Source of the DNA: Psettodes erumei
Taxonomy: Eukaryota; Chordata; Actinopteri; Pleuronectiformes; Psettodidae
Reading direction: 5' to 3'
NCBI GenBank assembly: GCA_016785225.1
Contig: JAFBJZ010000901.1
Coordinates: 2,666,001 to 2,730,000, forward strand
DNA length: 64,000 nt
Part shown: positions 9,736-23,863 of the stretch, in pieces
How the letters are laid out: the number at the start of each line of letters is the position of its first letter
Position numbering within the stretch: the first letter of the stretch is position 1
The notes under the pieces: model-generated
The model's database searches: none
What the model saw: only the letters and a program-made list of their open reading frames with translations
Told to the model about the DNA's origin: nothing
Program-made: the position numbers and the translations under genes

Positions 9736-12699
9736 GGAGGACAGGGGCGGATGACAGGACGGGAAGGGCAGGGTCTGTAAATGTGTCGTGTGTGAATGCG
9801 CACTGATGCATGTGTCTTGCCTTGCGGGTGAAACTGGGGGAATTACCACCGACACTCTTGCACCAGGTTGTCCTTCACAGTTGTTGCTGATTTAGGTCAT
9901 TTTCCCATCTCCTCTGTGTTTACTCAAAGCCTCTTGAAATGGTCTGCTTAGTAGTTCCTGAGGGAAAAAACAGAAACACAGCAGAGACTGGTTATCAGTA
10001 AGTGAAGAAAGTGAAAACTGTAAAAAAAAAAAAAAAAGTGTGTGACCAATACTCATTATACCACATGGCTTTCATAAAAAAAATCCCATATGATTGTTTT
10101 AGCAACTTTTGCAACAGCACGACTATTTACCAAAAACACATGTGCTTGTGGTGAATTGTCGGCTTGGCATATCCACTGGCATAATGACACACATTCAGCA
10201 ACCGTTTACAGCCACATCAAAGTAAAAACACCTTCATACCTCATCCACACTGTGTGCATGGCTACATCCGCTACCTGAAAATTTCCATGGAAAAAAAAGT
10301 TGCCTTAATTTTCCCAGGGTGCTTTCTGCTAAAACACTATTAAGGTGCCAGACAGAAGTAAATCACCAGCGAAAAGAATCATTGCCTGGCATTTCTAGGT
10401 CAAATTCCTTGAGTCAGAAGTTTTGCCCCACTTGCTTTAAGTTGTAAAAGCAAATTATATACCCTCACTGAAAAAAGTTAGTCTTTTAGTTTCAGAGGAG
10501 AAAAGCTGCAGGTTGAAAAATATTTATACCCTATACGGCAGAGTAGACATGCTGGTACATGGTGGCACTAGGGGGAAATCTTTCAATTCTTCTTATCAAC
10601 AGAAGAAGTGTTTTAACCTTTATTCTTCATTCATTTGGCACAGTGGAGGGTGATTACACAGGTTTTTAAAGAATTTACACTTTTAGGGCTCTATAATACA
10701 ATATAACGTTTGACAAGGCTGTGTCAGAATAGTACTGACTGTAAAGAATTTTAAAGTACATTCCCCAAAACAGCAATAACTACCAGTGTCTGGTCTAAAT
10801 GTCATTTCCAGCTCTTACACTGTAAAGTCAATACTCATCGTGTGAGCAAGATAAAAAAGTTTTATATCACTTTTTTGTGTTTGTAGCTGATACGGTTTAC
10901 TACAGCTTGGTTTTGTAGGTCAGTGCAGTTTAGCACCTGCTGAAGGAGCCTGTCTGCTGCTCTGCATCAACCAAGGCCTCTAATTAAAGGCCTTGAGGTT
11001 GGTGGTGCACATTGCAGTGCACACCTGAAAAATGTCAGGAATTCCGTATGGAGTGACAGAAATATGGGAAGATTAGTCATGAGACAGATGCATAACACTT
11101 TGTTATACAGCACTGTAGCCCATAAAGATTTGTCGACCTTTTTTCTCTTATTATTCTCCAGAAACTGAAGTATTTGGCATCTATTTTGTCAAATAATTAG
11201 CTAAAATGAAAAACTTTTTACGTTTTTAAAAAATCCTATTTATTTCCACCTGAGAAACAAATAAGCAAATATAATCCCATAAAATATTTGCATATACCAC
11301 ATGAAGAACAAGTTTTGGGATAACCTGAAGGCACTCGTACTGTACAAGCTTTTTTATTTAGACTGAGATAAGTGGATAAATCTTTTGATGACCAGAAACC
11401 AATTAACCTCCATCCTGATTTCAGTCTAAGGGAGGTTTATCCATTTGAATTTATATTCACTGTAAAAATACAAAGAATCTAATAACTCACAGGTATAAAA
11501 TACCTGCAATCTGGTAAACACATGCACCATCTGTCATCATCAATTATCCTGAAAGCTCAAGTCATCTTCAATAAGCACCTGGAAGTTAATGATACGTTTA
11601 GGTTCTACTGGGGACTCTAATGACAGGGCAAGTGGTCTCTCTCTCTCTCTCTCTTGACCTGCATGCCTTTCCTTGACTTTGTCATCAAGTTGAAGCCAAA
11701 TACCTGTCATGCACGCAAGAAAGGTCACTGTTGGCAATAAAACAAAGACGAGCCAACCAGTTAATCAGCTCTGACACTGACACTGTCTGTCACTGTTGAC
11801 AGGAAGTGCAAGAGATGTTGTGTACATTATATTTTTTTTTCTTTTAAGGTTTCTGACCAAGCCTTGCCAAGAAATATAGAAATCCTGCAGTGAATGGCTA
11901 CATGGTAAATTAGACAGATGACTGAAAACTTCCTCCCGGTAAATTCCAGTGAGCAAAACTTTCTCAGATTTGCCAAGTTTGTTGGCCATGCTGAAAAAAC
12001 CTGAATCAAAGATGATCCTAGGTGGTCGCTTTGCATACGCACAAAAGCAACCTCCCAAGAGCCTTTCAAACTACAGTATTAAGGGGGATTCCATGTGTTT
12101 ATGAAGGGCCGTGTGATCTGTGGTGTGTCCCTGTGTGTGTATGTGTGTGTGGTTTCCAGCCCTCCTCTTCCCTCTGCGAACAGAGGGAGAGGCTCCCAAA
12201 CAGGGGAGCGCTCAAGTGGAAGTGATGGAGGGGACAGGCAGTGACAAAATGTACAGAGAGGAGGGAGGGAGGGTGAGGCAGAGGGTGACCGGCCCAGACA
12301 AATACCCTCACACGCAAACCACAACAACAAGAGACCAGAGATCGAACAATGACAGCAGGAAGGCTGAACACAAAGTTGGAAGACTGGCTCAGTCTCAACA
12401 GCAAGGCAGACAGGGAACCACTTAGTGATCAGCTACTTGTGAGGCTCGTTCGCATCAAAGGTCACAGACTTTCATGAAAAGAGTTGGCAAGAAAAAACAG
12501 ATAAACTCACCCAAACTTGGAGACTAAGTTGCTGACTTTCCTAATTTCCATCTGAGAAAGAAAAAGTTTCCCTAGTTTCAACTTGAACAAGGACTAGCTC
12601 AAATTATTTCTGTATGTTGCTTCTCATTCAGAACATCTTTCTTCCTCTGAAGAGGGACCAGACCAAGTAACCAGGAGAGCCAGATATTAGAGGGAAGAC

Positions 12700-12960
12700 T
12701 TCTAGCAAGTCCCTTCTCCCCCCACCGAGACCCGAGGCTGCATAGCGGGAGCCGCTGATTGGCCAGCCTATGACGTCCGGCACTCTGATGCACAATGAGC
12801 GCAGCGGAGGGAATATTTCACTGCCGCAGATAGCTGCTAGTGCTGCCGGCCGCCTGAACAACAGAGGGAGAGGGGAGGAAAAAAAAAAAAAGAAAAGAGG
12901 CCTCACATTCCTGACTGGCTTCAAAGACGGAGCAGAGCCCAGGCGCCATTCATTCCCCAG
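12700..12960 (-). promoter_or_regulatory. GC-rich promoter-like island (possible alternative shroom1 promoter)
   Basis: An island richer in CpG than its surroundings. Read on the minus strand it has a CRE-like GGACGTCA next to GGCCAATCAGCG, a CCAAT box in classic context, then a purine-rich GGGGGGAGAAGGG stretch. The orientation fits shroom1, whose start-codon exon lies about 2.7 kb downstream. No convincing first-exon donor was found below it, so it could equally be an enhancer or fire on the plus strand. Confidence 0.4.
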
Positions 12961-14279
12961 GCCCTGAGCCCGGCACATGGAGACTAGCCAAGGCAGGAGG
13001 GAGAACGCAGGGTGGGAGGGGGGTGGCGGTGGTTGGATGGGTGACCTACCTACCCCCCCAAAACAAAAAGACGCCCACAAACTCCAACTATCCCCCAGCA
13101 TCATCCTCATTTTCCCTATTCTGTCTTATTTCTAAGACCTATTAATCTCTGATATTGACCTGACAGTTGTAAAGATGTTACATAGCTAATTATTAACCGA
13201 TTGCACAAATCTCTAGTGATTTGTAGTAATCACTTGATTTTCTAGTAATTAGTAATTGATCATTGGTCTCTTTTTAATATTTGCATGAAAAAAAGAACAT
13301 TTCATCACAAAATTATAATGAGAATAGACCTTATCAGACAGGTGAGCGTCAACACCCATGTGTGTTATCAATACCAAGACTCCGTAATTACAACTGCTCT
13401 GTGTGCTGCACTAGGCGTAACACACTCTTAATGACACCACCAGCTTTCAGAACTCCTGTGTGATTGTGTATTGTCAGACAGAGACCCTCACTGCCTCCTC
13501 TATTGTTTTCTATTGTGACTGGCAGTGCTGGTGCTCAGCTATGCGGCGTTTTCTTACCATTGTTAGAAAACTGTTGTTGTTGTTACCGTTAGCAGCGCTG
13601 CATCCCGGTTCTGGTCCCCAATGCTCCTGCTAATGACATAACTTTTCTTTGTAGCAGACTCATTCTTATGGGACTGAGAGGCAGAGACAAAGATTTCAAA
13701 CACATTGTGAGATTAATATGTGCTGTTGTTTTTTCTTCGTAAAGAAAATCTGAGCAGAAGCTCCCTACTTACTCCGTCCAAACTATACAGCCAGAGAGTC
13801 GTATTAATAAACAATATTTTATCTGCTTTGTGCAGTTTAGAAAAATGCTGTGGTGGAATTCCAAGAGCTGAAAAATTAGGTTTCAGCTCCACAACAGGGG
13901 TCAAGATGAAGTAGAGACGTGTAAACAAGGATAAGCTCGTGACCACTTTCTGCCTGGTGACTGAGCTAAAAACTCTATCGCACAGAGGACGGTGTAAGCC
14001 GTAAGAATTTTAAGAGCATATATTTGAAAAAAGAAATACAACCTCGTCAGGAAAAGTGTCAGGCCAGGACACATTTTCTGAAAGAAGATTGTCTTTATTC
14101 AATAACTCAATGAAGGTGCGAGAGAGTGAACAGTGGGGGAGTAGGATGGAGAGAGGGAGAAATGAAGGATGGGAGGTGGTGTTAAGTTCTTTCAGATTTT
14201 TTTTTGTCTTTTATTGGTGATTATGTGTTCCCGCATGACCTTCACTGTACAGCCATGAGTCCGGACCACCAGGCAGGTA

Positions 14280-14448
14280 TACTAGTGCATCTCAAGGAAT
14301 TCGAATATTGGGCTTTTTCATCATTTAATTCAAAAAGGTTAACTTTCATATATTCAAGATTCATTGAGTGAAAAATGTCAAGCTTTTATTGTTTGTGGTT
14401 TGTAGCCATCTTTTTCACAATATTCTAACTATATGAGATGTACTAGTA
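14280..14448. mobile_element. short inverted-repeat element (MITE-like, about 169 bp)
   Basis: The left end tactagtgcatctcaaggaa and the complement of the right end tactagtacatctcatatag begin alike, and the similarity continues through gaatattg for about 31 bases with some mismatches. The element begins and ends with TA, as for Tc1/mariner-type insertions. It has no coding capacity. The tactagt-catctca end is familiar from common fish non-autonomous elements; that family link is from memory. Confidence 0.7.
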
Positions 14449-15779
14449 GATAGTTGGAGGATGAGACAGGAAGACAGAAAGGACAGGATGACAAAAACCA
14501 CATATTAAGAACCATATGAAGAAAGAAAGAAAGAGATAAACGGGGAATTGGAGGAGCTACAGTCGCTGGTGGCAGCCAGCCAACCAACAAGCAAACAAAT
14601 ACCTATAATCTTGTTAGCCCCATCGACTCCGCTACGTCTGCTGATAAACATGAAGATGGCTCGATGGACCTCTGACTGAGGAGCTCAATGGATTGGTCGC
14701 GTCCTGAGAAACCTACTGTTAGCTTTTCCACTGGTAAGAAACCTGCTCAGCAAAACTCTGAACAACAGGACTCTTTTTACTGGAGACCTTTCTACATTGT
14801 GAGTAATAAAGGTGATTTTAGTTGGGTCAGTCTTAGCTTTTGTTCTCAGATCATTTATGTTTCACAAAAATAAAGAGGGACTCATCATGACTTTGCCACT
14901 TGACCCCCCAGGCTAACTCAATGACCCGATGAAAAGAACAAAACATGCGTCATAACTTTGTGGTTTGCTAACAATGTTGTGGAGCAAGCAAAGCAAGAGC
15001 AGCTATCCCGTACGAATTACAGTGAGCCCTAACTGGCCTTCATCTTATTTTACTGGACATATTTTGTACTGTTAAACTCTTTTCTTAATTTTCTTGGTAA
15101 AATGTACTTGCAACAGTTTAATTATACAAGAAGGCAGACTTTTTCCGCAGGGGTCAATGGTGAGCTGAGGAGTTTGACATTGGCTGCTCAGTCATCCGTG
15201 TTTTCCAGTATGAAAGTGGTCTCAATTTACCCAGAGTTCATTGCAAATTGGTCTTGCTTGAGGACCAGACAGCTTCATGCAACAAATGAATTGAAGTCTT
15301 TCTGCAGGGTGATTGTTGGTTAGACCTGCATAACGCACAATCAGAGCAAAATGATGCCTAAGAGCAACAAGTTGTCCTTTGGCTGCATGCAAACTACTAG
15401 CATATTATTATTATTAAATATCAATATTATTATTATAAAATAATAAACTGTTAACACAAACTGCAGCTGGATTGCCTTACAGGGCAGAACAGTCACTTTG
15501 TCAGAAAAACGTGCAAAAGGTTTTATAGTGATTTAACTCAGCGCAAAGTATTCTACATTCTCAGAGCCCAGCTTTGACTCAAAGTGCAACAAAATACAAA
15601 GCAACACACTGTACATACAGTAGATCTTAGTCAAGGAGCGCCACTCTTGCTTATAATGTTAAGATTTAAGCTGCTTGCTCCACGGAATTAAAATTGTTCC
15701 ACTGACCTTTTAGTCAATGAAGGCCTACATCAGACAATTATTAAATTATTCAAAACAATTATTCACTTTTGTCACTCAC

Positions 15780-15890
15780 ACAGTGTACAATACACATGTC
15801 GCCTGATCCTCCATTATCCAGCACTGAGGTGCCCTTGACTCCCAGGTAGGCTGGAGAGACATAGGCACTGGTATAGAAACCTTTTCTCTT
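15780..15890 (-). other. exon-like open block of 37 codons in the long intron
   Basis: TTATGTTCACAG acceptor and TGT|GTGAGT donor enclose 111 nt open in phase 0, reading KRKGFYTSAYVSPAYLGVKG and then TSVLDNGGSGDMCIVHC. Codon choice looks coding-like, but 37 open codons occur by chance fairly often. I do not recognise it; it could be an alternative shroom1 5' exon, an exon of a non-coding RNA, or chance. Confidence 0.25.
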
Positions 15891-17220
15891 CTGTGAACAT
15901 AAAACAGTTGATGGAGGCATCGCAACAGCAAAATTCTCAGCTGCGACTTCACTTTCTGAACTTAAGTCTCCCACAGGACCTGAAAGGCATCATACCCATT
16001 GTCTCTGATCAAACAGTAAATGGAGAGGAAGCCGTTTTTGAAAAGGTGGAAGTGGTGGGATGTTGAGCACTGACAGAGCAAAGCATCTAGTAGCGGGAAA
16101 GGGAAAGCCGTGTTTTGCCATGCAGCACTATCACCAGCGCCCGCAGTGTGTGAGTGAAGACGGAGAGAGATTTGACTGCGTCTGTGTGCACAGGAGAAAG
16201 AAACTGTGGCTGCGTGTTGCTGGGCAGTGCTCACACCGGTGTATAAAATCTCTGGCGGACCATGAGGAGCTGTCACACTCAAATAAGCTCTGCATTCCTG
16301 CACTGATCTGGCCTAAATACTTCACTGGACAATATTAACATTTAGTCTTCCTGACTCAGTGTTAATGGTTCTCCCAAAACTCGCATACACCTATGTTTCC
16401 ACTACTAAACATTAAATGCATGCGTGTATAACTGTAACCACAACACTGCTTCTGTATTTGCATGCATGCAAATTACTAACCCTGTTGTTCACAGAATGTG
16501 ACTAGTCAAGCAATTACTGCTTACATAATGACATGCATACAAACACACCCACGGCCGGTAAGAGTATAAAAAATGTAAATGTTTTTGTATGTATCCTCTC
16601 TGGTCGACCATTAACCAGGAACTGGTTCACCAGGAAATGCTGGTGGCAGCATTAGGTTTAAAAATGAACACAGGCTTCTGCGAATGACAAACTTTTTATT
16701 GGCTGCAAGTGGGTTCTGAGAAGACAATTACTTTTGTATTAAGGACCACCCCAGGGGGCTGCAATATGATCTAGTCATGGTGAGTTTCAACTGGATACTG
16801 TAGGAATTCCTCCACACTAGAATAGTACAAGGCTGCAGGCCTTTTTGTGTGTAAGTGTGCCTGCGTTAGTGTGTCTGTTTAGTCTAAAAATGGGCCGTAC
16901 AGATTCTTCATTACTGCCGCTTATCGTTTTCACTCTTTGGTATGCGTATCAAAATCTCACATCATAATAACCTGGGTCAAAGTCAGATGTGAAATGATTA
17001 CGGGGCAATTATGGAAGCAATGGGACAACCAGCAACTCTAAACTCTAAACAAAAAAAAAAGTTATTCAGCAAATATTGTGTCTTGGAGCACCTTGCAGAA
17101 GAAATACCATCCATCCTTGTTGCGAGGTGCTAACTATTGATGCCAGTGCAGAGATGACCGCGGCCCAAGACATACACAACCTCAGGGTTCACTGGATCAA
17201 ACCTGCGTTTCGCAGGATCT

Positions 17221-17252
17221 CCATAAAGCAGGAGATCCATAAAGCAGGAGAT
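17221..17252. repeat. 16-bp tandem duplication
   Basis: The unit ccataaagcaggagat occurs twice back to back with no mismatch. It is a simple recent duplication in the long intron. Confidence 0.9.
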
Positions 17253-20200
17253 CCCCTTATTCAGAGCAAATGTGTGTTACCGCCAACAACAAGGGGACCA
17301 CAGTGACAAAAGAGGGACAGGAACGCATGAAAGGAGGAAAAGAAACAAAACACAGAAAGTGAGAAAGAAGAGACCCGGTCCGGCAGGAAGCTGTGGACAA
17401 ATACCACAGGAAAAAAACAATGACACAATGACAATTGACCTACTTCCTGTTCAAAGGTGGGAAAAGTCTCAGTGACACAATCATCAGGGAAAAATGCTGT
17501 CCTTTAAGAAAACAATGACAAAAAATGTATTGTTGTTGGGTCCGCAGTGTCTCCTCAAGCTCAGCACTCATCTCTCGACAGTCCCGAAAGACACACAGTC
17601 AGCGGTCAAAGCAGGACAGATGACACGGAGCTCAGATTGGTCTTCCCACTCAATAACCCCCCAAGGCAGGCAACAAAAATGCCAGCACATGTTTGCCATA
17701 ACAACAACAATAAATAAGTTCAAGTCTGGTTTATCCATTAAATAAAAGTTTTACAGTATGTGAGCATGTATGTGAGACAGCAGCAAAAACTGCATAGACT
17801 TGGATTACGACTTCTACTGACTGCTTTATATCAGAGAGCACCAAAGCACTTCATCACCTGCCAGTTCAGTCAGCTCCTTCCTATAGCCGTCTCGGCCCTG
17901 CCAGGCTGCAGCAGCCATCGCTGTCCAGTTACATAATGAGCCGTGGTCCCATCAGCTGACCACAGACACATAACACATGCAGGAATTCACCCATGGCCAC
18001 CCCCAAGCTGGTACTGCAACAGCCATGACACACTGGGTGATTTCACCATGGAGCACATGAAGCAGAGACTCGCCACAGAGACAATGACTTTACAGCACAT
18101 GTCTTGTAATATAACCGTCATGAATTACTCTCACTGGAGCTTCTTTCTCAAGAGTAACGGGTCTGGATTTTTTATCATCTAAACCAATGAACTGACCAAA
18201 CAAATAATGCTGTTTAATTCTTATATCAAACTCTTGAGGATGAATGCCATTAAGAAACAGCATGTATTAAAACCATTAAGAACACAAAATAAATATAAGT
18301 TTGCGATAAAACTAAGCAAAGACATCCTGCTGCGCACACACACACACACACACACCAGAGAACAAAGAAATCTTTGTGCAAGCCGCTATACATTTCCAAG
18401 TATTTAATGCGCTACTCATGGAATGTATTAATTAGGGTCAAATCCGATGCAAAAGCTGTTAATGGACTTATCACACCTTATATGAGTGTGGTGTGGCAGA
18501 GAAGCCACACGGTATGACCTGCTTCTTTATCATCATTTTTACAAATCACATAAAGTGACTACCGTTTGAAGTTTTAGTGTCTGGTGCTAATACAAAGGGA
18601 GTTAATTATCATCAGTTTTGTTTGGAGTTCTTTTTGGAAACTGAACTGAAAAGCAAAATAACAAAAAGACAATTTGGAGGTGTGAGCAAAATCCATGTAT
18701 TTGATATGGCACTTCCTCTTTTACTGCGTTTAATGTACGATTATTAACTGTCACATACTTCAGTTTACGACCAAAGGTGTACTTGACATTTCCATCAACC
18801 CAACATGTACTTTGTGTTCAGTGATAATTGGCAAATGTTGGCATACAATAAACTTAAACTAAGAAGTGACCACTTTAAAAATTATACCTGCTAAACATCA
18901 GCACGTTAGCACTCTCATTGTGAGCGTGTTAGCAGGCTGCACCGCTGTGTCAGGGCAGAGTTCATAGGCAATTTCAACCACTAAGAATGTACAAAAGCAT
19001 ACAGTAAAACAATCTGCTGATCTATCTGTACTGGGTAAGCATGGGGATGCTTTCGATCAGCAGGACAAACACCTGACACTTTATGGCACTCTGGCCCGCT
19101 GTGCCTTATCACTGGCAGGTCGACTGGCTTGGGTGCCTGGCAGAGTCACGTGGCGAGGGATGTGTTGGGCAAGCAGGTAACAGGTCGTTGCACAAAGCCC
19201 TCAGTTTGACAGCTGGGAACTAAACATGCAAAACCTATTCAAAGATTCAAACTTTCAACTCCTTACATAATGCTCTGTTTATCTAACACATTCAGGCTTC
19301 TGGGGTATTCAGTTATCAGTCGGGTTAATATGCAATGGCATCACTAGCCCTCAGGGTACTAGCTGGGCAGACAGCAGCACTCGTTCATACATACACGACA
19401 CCTCAGGCCGTCTGCGCTCAAGGTCTGCACTATTTCTTTAACACTGTTATTGTGCTCCAAACATTAGTGAGTATACTGCTCTATTCAAATATCTCTTACA
19501 TAATAGACATTGGTCTGTGCAATGACCTCACCAGGCATCTATTACCCTTTGCAGACAGCAGGTGAATATACCTGATAAGAGGACAGTCTGCACGACACTT
19601 CCTGGAAGATCAAACAACTGCGTGCACAGCAGATGAGGGATATAAACCCTGAGCAGTTACGTGCAGTAACGTGTAGTGGTTGACTTGTTGCAGTGTGATG
19701 TAAGTTTAACAGGAAAATTGATTCATTATTTGGTCCAGAAAACTTTTTGGGGGGGTTTAAATCCTTAGCCACCTTCAATTTCTTGTTTTGTCTGATCCAA
19801 AAAGATATTAAGTTTACTTTCATAGAAATAAGAAAAGTTAACTGGCAATAAATTTCCTGTTGATTTCCTAATCTAGTAATCACCTCTATCATTGCAGTTC
19901 TATCATACTTGAGAAAAAGACTCTCAAAAGGTATCTGAAAAATTTGAACCCTGCTCTCTTTTTGTTTTTCATCTTAACTGGTCATATAATTTAAGGGCAT
20001 GGGGACACAGGGCGGACATCATATTCAGTAAAACATCCTGATCATGTCATATCACAAGGCTTTGTTTGATCATAAGGACAAGGTTTTGGTTTCAGTAGTG
20101 ATCACATAAGGATATTTGATATTTAATTCTGTGGCAAGGGGAATATGTGAGGGAAGAAGTGCCAGGATCATAACATGTTGAGGGTGGCTTTTGAAGAGAC

Positions 20201-23200
20201 GCCGAAGCACCAATGACAAACACAAGATTTGCCAAAAGTGTTACATAAAAGTTCATCTTAGAATTAGTTGTTCTGACTCTGCTAGGCCTTCTTCAGACAA
20301 TCATTTTGCCCATTTTGCTGCAGCAGATGGAGGTACTTTGGCAATATAGCCCTGGGTTATTCAGATATTGCACACCAGCTCCCTTCATGGGAAAATGTAC
20401 AAAACTTTATCCCTGTCCTTCTGCAGCCACAAAACTCCCAAATCTCCACATCAACACACTATCCTATTCACTTTAAGACATTCAGACCACATAATTAGAA
20501 CTGGGTGTTTTCCCCTCCTGTAATCGTTCGACCTCCCGGAGTGGCTAAAGTCAGGTTACAGTACTTAATGACCTGCTGAGCTCCGGGACAACAGCATTCC
20601 TCGTCTGGCCTTATTGCTCCCCGAGACCCATCTAATATGAGGCAATTATAGCCAGTGAATGGACAGTTGCAGACCACAGAAGGTAATCCAAGCTATGCAT
20701 GGACTAGTTTCGAAGTTAAACGCACACACACACAAACTCCTGCCTCCAACAGTAAATACACTGCTACCAAAAACACTGCACCCTGATATCCAGACATCAA
20801 GTGAACTGACAGTACAGACACTTAATTTCAGTGATTAGAGTCAGGCTCAGGTTCAAGGCAGGTGGAGCTGTGCTGGAAACTATTCAAGGTCACAGGGCTC
20901 CACCCATGCACTAATAACGCTTTGGTCACACCAGTTTTCAATCCGCTGAGGAAAAACGGGAGGAACGAGATATAAAAGCACTTCACACCCATAGTGGACA
21001 AGTCCTCTGTTGCCCCTTTACCATTCTGACTGGAGTTTGGTAAGCTCATGTAAATCCTACTGCCACCACCTGAGCGGTGCTCTCATTAACCAGAGTAACT
21101 GAAAACACCTTTGTGGTTGTGCCGGGCCATTACATTAAATACGATCAGCACGCGCTTAAAAACTCTGCAACACCCATTTCCAGCCAAGAGCAAATTTTAA
21201 CTGACTGAATTTCAATCGTGCATGCATCCCTGGGGGCAGTTTAATGGGTGACCAGTAGAATAACACAAACACATCTCTTGCTTGTGCTAATTTAGGTGGG
21301 TAACTCTACACAGGGTGCAGCACACACACACACACACACATATTGTATATGGTCGCTTACTTCAGAGGAAAAGGCTTACTGGAAGCAGGTTTCATTCACA
21401 CATGGAGCTCCTGCTGTTACAGGGGCACGTTGGTGACATCATGTCTGGTGAGGAAAGCAGAAACAGCACAAAACAAAGAGAAATATGAGAATGAGACGGA
21501 AAAGGTGTGAGAAAGTGGCTCATTGTCCTGTTTCTAATACAGCATGATGAAAGTGAACAGACATCCCTCTAATCTCTGCTTTTATACCTGCCAGGATGCT
21601 TTAAGGAGCATGAAAGGCACAGTCCAGACACATGATATGCTGCCCTGGAGAGCGGCAGCCGCACGACAACAAGGAAACATTTGCTCAGTGTTGCACCAGA
21701 GATCTGAATTTCAAACTAAGTTGCCAGGCAGACACAGAGAGACAGTGCAGGGGCCAACAGTTAACACGTGCTTCTCCTGGGCTGATGATCCATAATGCAG
21801 CAGATGAGGACAAAGATATGTTCTAGGACCAGATCCCCCTCAGACACAGACTGTGGTGAAAACAAGTGAAGGGAGCCCTCTCAGTTCTTCTATAGAGGAA
21901 GAAAAGATTCAAGTCTGAATGAAATATTTACGAGAATTATTTACTTTGTGTATATTTACCCAGTTTAGTTTCTTGCGAAACATCACAGTAAAACACACAC
22001 AAACAACTGGGGCAAATCAATGGCTGTTTTCATACTATCGCACCTATCGGCCAGACGCTCACCTTAGGTCTGACTTTTTTCCTCATATACTTTAGGCATT
22101 AAAACACACAGATTTTAAACCCACTAAAACAACAAAACAAATCAAACTGAATGGTCCAGAACAGACCATACCAAACATTTTGCTCTCTGATAAAATTAGG
22201 ATGATCCCTGACCAGCTGTTATTGCTACTTGAACATTTACTGCAACAGAGCCTTTGTATTACCAATCATGGCTACAAGAAAGTCTTAATTTAGGCCACGT
22301 TAAAACAAAGAGGAGGTTTGATACGAGCCAAACATCTGGCAAACCACTAATCCACCTACTCTCTCCTGTTTCTCACTCTCTCAATTCCCAAGTCTGCTGG
22401 GGGATTTTCCTGTAAAATAAGCCAAGAATAAATTTGATTTAGTGGATAGCTTGGTGCTAGAGAAGCAAAAGTGCAGTTAAAAGTGGTTTAAAGTGCAAAG
22501 ATCTCAGCTTTCAGTGTATTCCTCAATGGATTTTCCGGGCCCAGACACCACACACGAGCACTGCTACATTAAAATCACACCAGAGAGAAGCAGTCGTTAT
22601 AAAGTCGACGTTCTTCAGCCTTGTTATCGACAGGGAGAAAAATCAAATCTTTGGCCTTTGTGGCATTAAAGCACAGACGGCGTCTGGCATTTAATTAATC
22701 TGATCCAGGTGGACACCGAGTTAGCATGGAGTTTGGTTTGTCATTCCTCAGGCCACTATGAAGCAGGTGACCGGTGGTGCACGGCCAAAACAAGACAAGT
22801 CTCTCAAACTGAGTCATACTAGGTAAGTGCTTTTTCCTTTGAGCAGCTTCATGTTGCTGAAGGCTGGGCTACATCATGAAAATAATGTAACGGTGAAAAA
22901 GAAAATTATTAGCAACAGCTCAATTACTACATGGACTACTTCTTTGCATTCATCCCGCCTCCCCCTGGGTAACTTCAATGACACACAACACATGTCGGGG
23001 CTCTGCTGAAAGAACAAATGTGTGTCTAATGTGCTGATAATTACAGAGTCTCACCTACACCTCAGGCTGGAGATGATCTTCCATTGTACTGAAACAGTCG
23101 CATTAACTTTTAATTGTTTTGCTTTCGAAACATACACTGCAACCCAATAGTGGTGATCATCGCCCTCAGGAGTCAAGCGATTTCTAATCTTCATTGTGTT

Positions 23201-23824
23201 TCCCAGCACAGGCTCGGCCGCCCTGGTTAATTTTGGGGAGCTGATCACAATGGGTTCATTTTACCGCTGGCAGGGCAGGTTTCTACTTTCAGACTATGGG
23301 AGAGGGGTCGGGGTGGGGGTTTTGCGGAGGAGGGGCGGTGGAGGTGGCAAGGCGGGTTTTAAGGCCGTAAAACAAATCACACAAAGATTAAACTTCACCA
23401 GAAAAACAGCGCAACACTCTATGGACTTTGTAACCTGGGAGAGAAGAATGTAGTGTGGTATAGTGGAAGACGCTTCCATGGGCTTTTTGAGAGACCAGTA
23501 CTCCTTCCTATGATATGATATAATACACCCTAAGTGTGTTGAATTGGCTCATAAAAGATTATGACAAAACTTCTCAGAGACTAAAGTAAAGTCCTGAAAT
23601 GTATCTTCTCAGTTTTTCACTAGTTTTTACTTAAAGGATTAAATGAACCAACTGTAAAAATAGTTGCCAACAACAATATATTACTGGAGACTGTTTCATT
23701 TCATCTAATGAACAGCCTCACTGCTTTTCAACAATATTCATTTATTAAGCTGTTTTATTTTCCAGACAAAAGTCCCAATATAACTGAGTTACAACCCAGG
23801 TGTCGAGGCCAGCACCCTTGGACG

Positions 23825-23863
23825 CACAGACACACACAGACACACACAGACACACACACACAG
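23825..23863. repeat. 10-bp tandem repeat of a cacacacaga unit
   Basis: Roughly four units of a CA-rich decamer, in the long shroom1 intron. Confidence 0.85.

Noticed and set aside
9736..9855. N-terminal extension of the shroom1 exon frame
   Set aside because: It would begin at a GTG, and an in-frame TAA lies just upstream. The first in-frame ATG is at 9735.
12628..13110. 160-codon open frame on the minus strand across the 12.7-kb island
   Set aside because: Composition is poly-Phe, Pro and Leu from simple sequence (long T and C tracts), with no domain or family resemblance. GC-rich islands often lack stops by chance.
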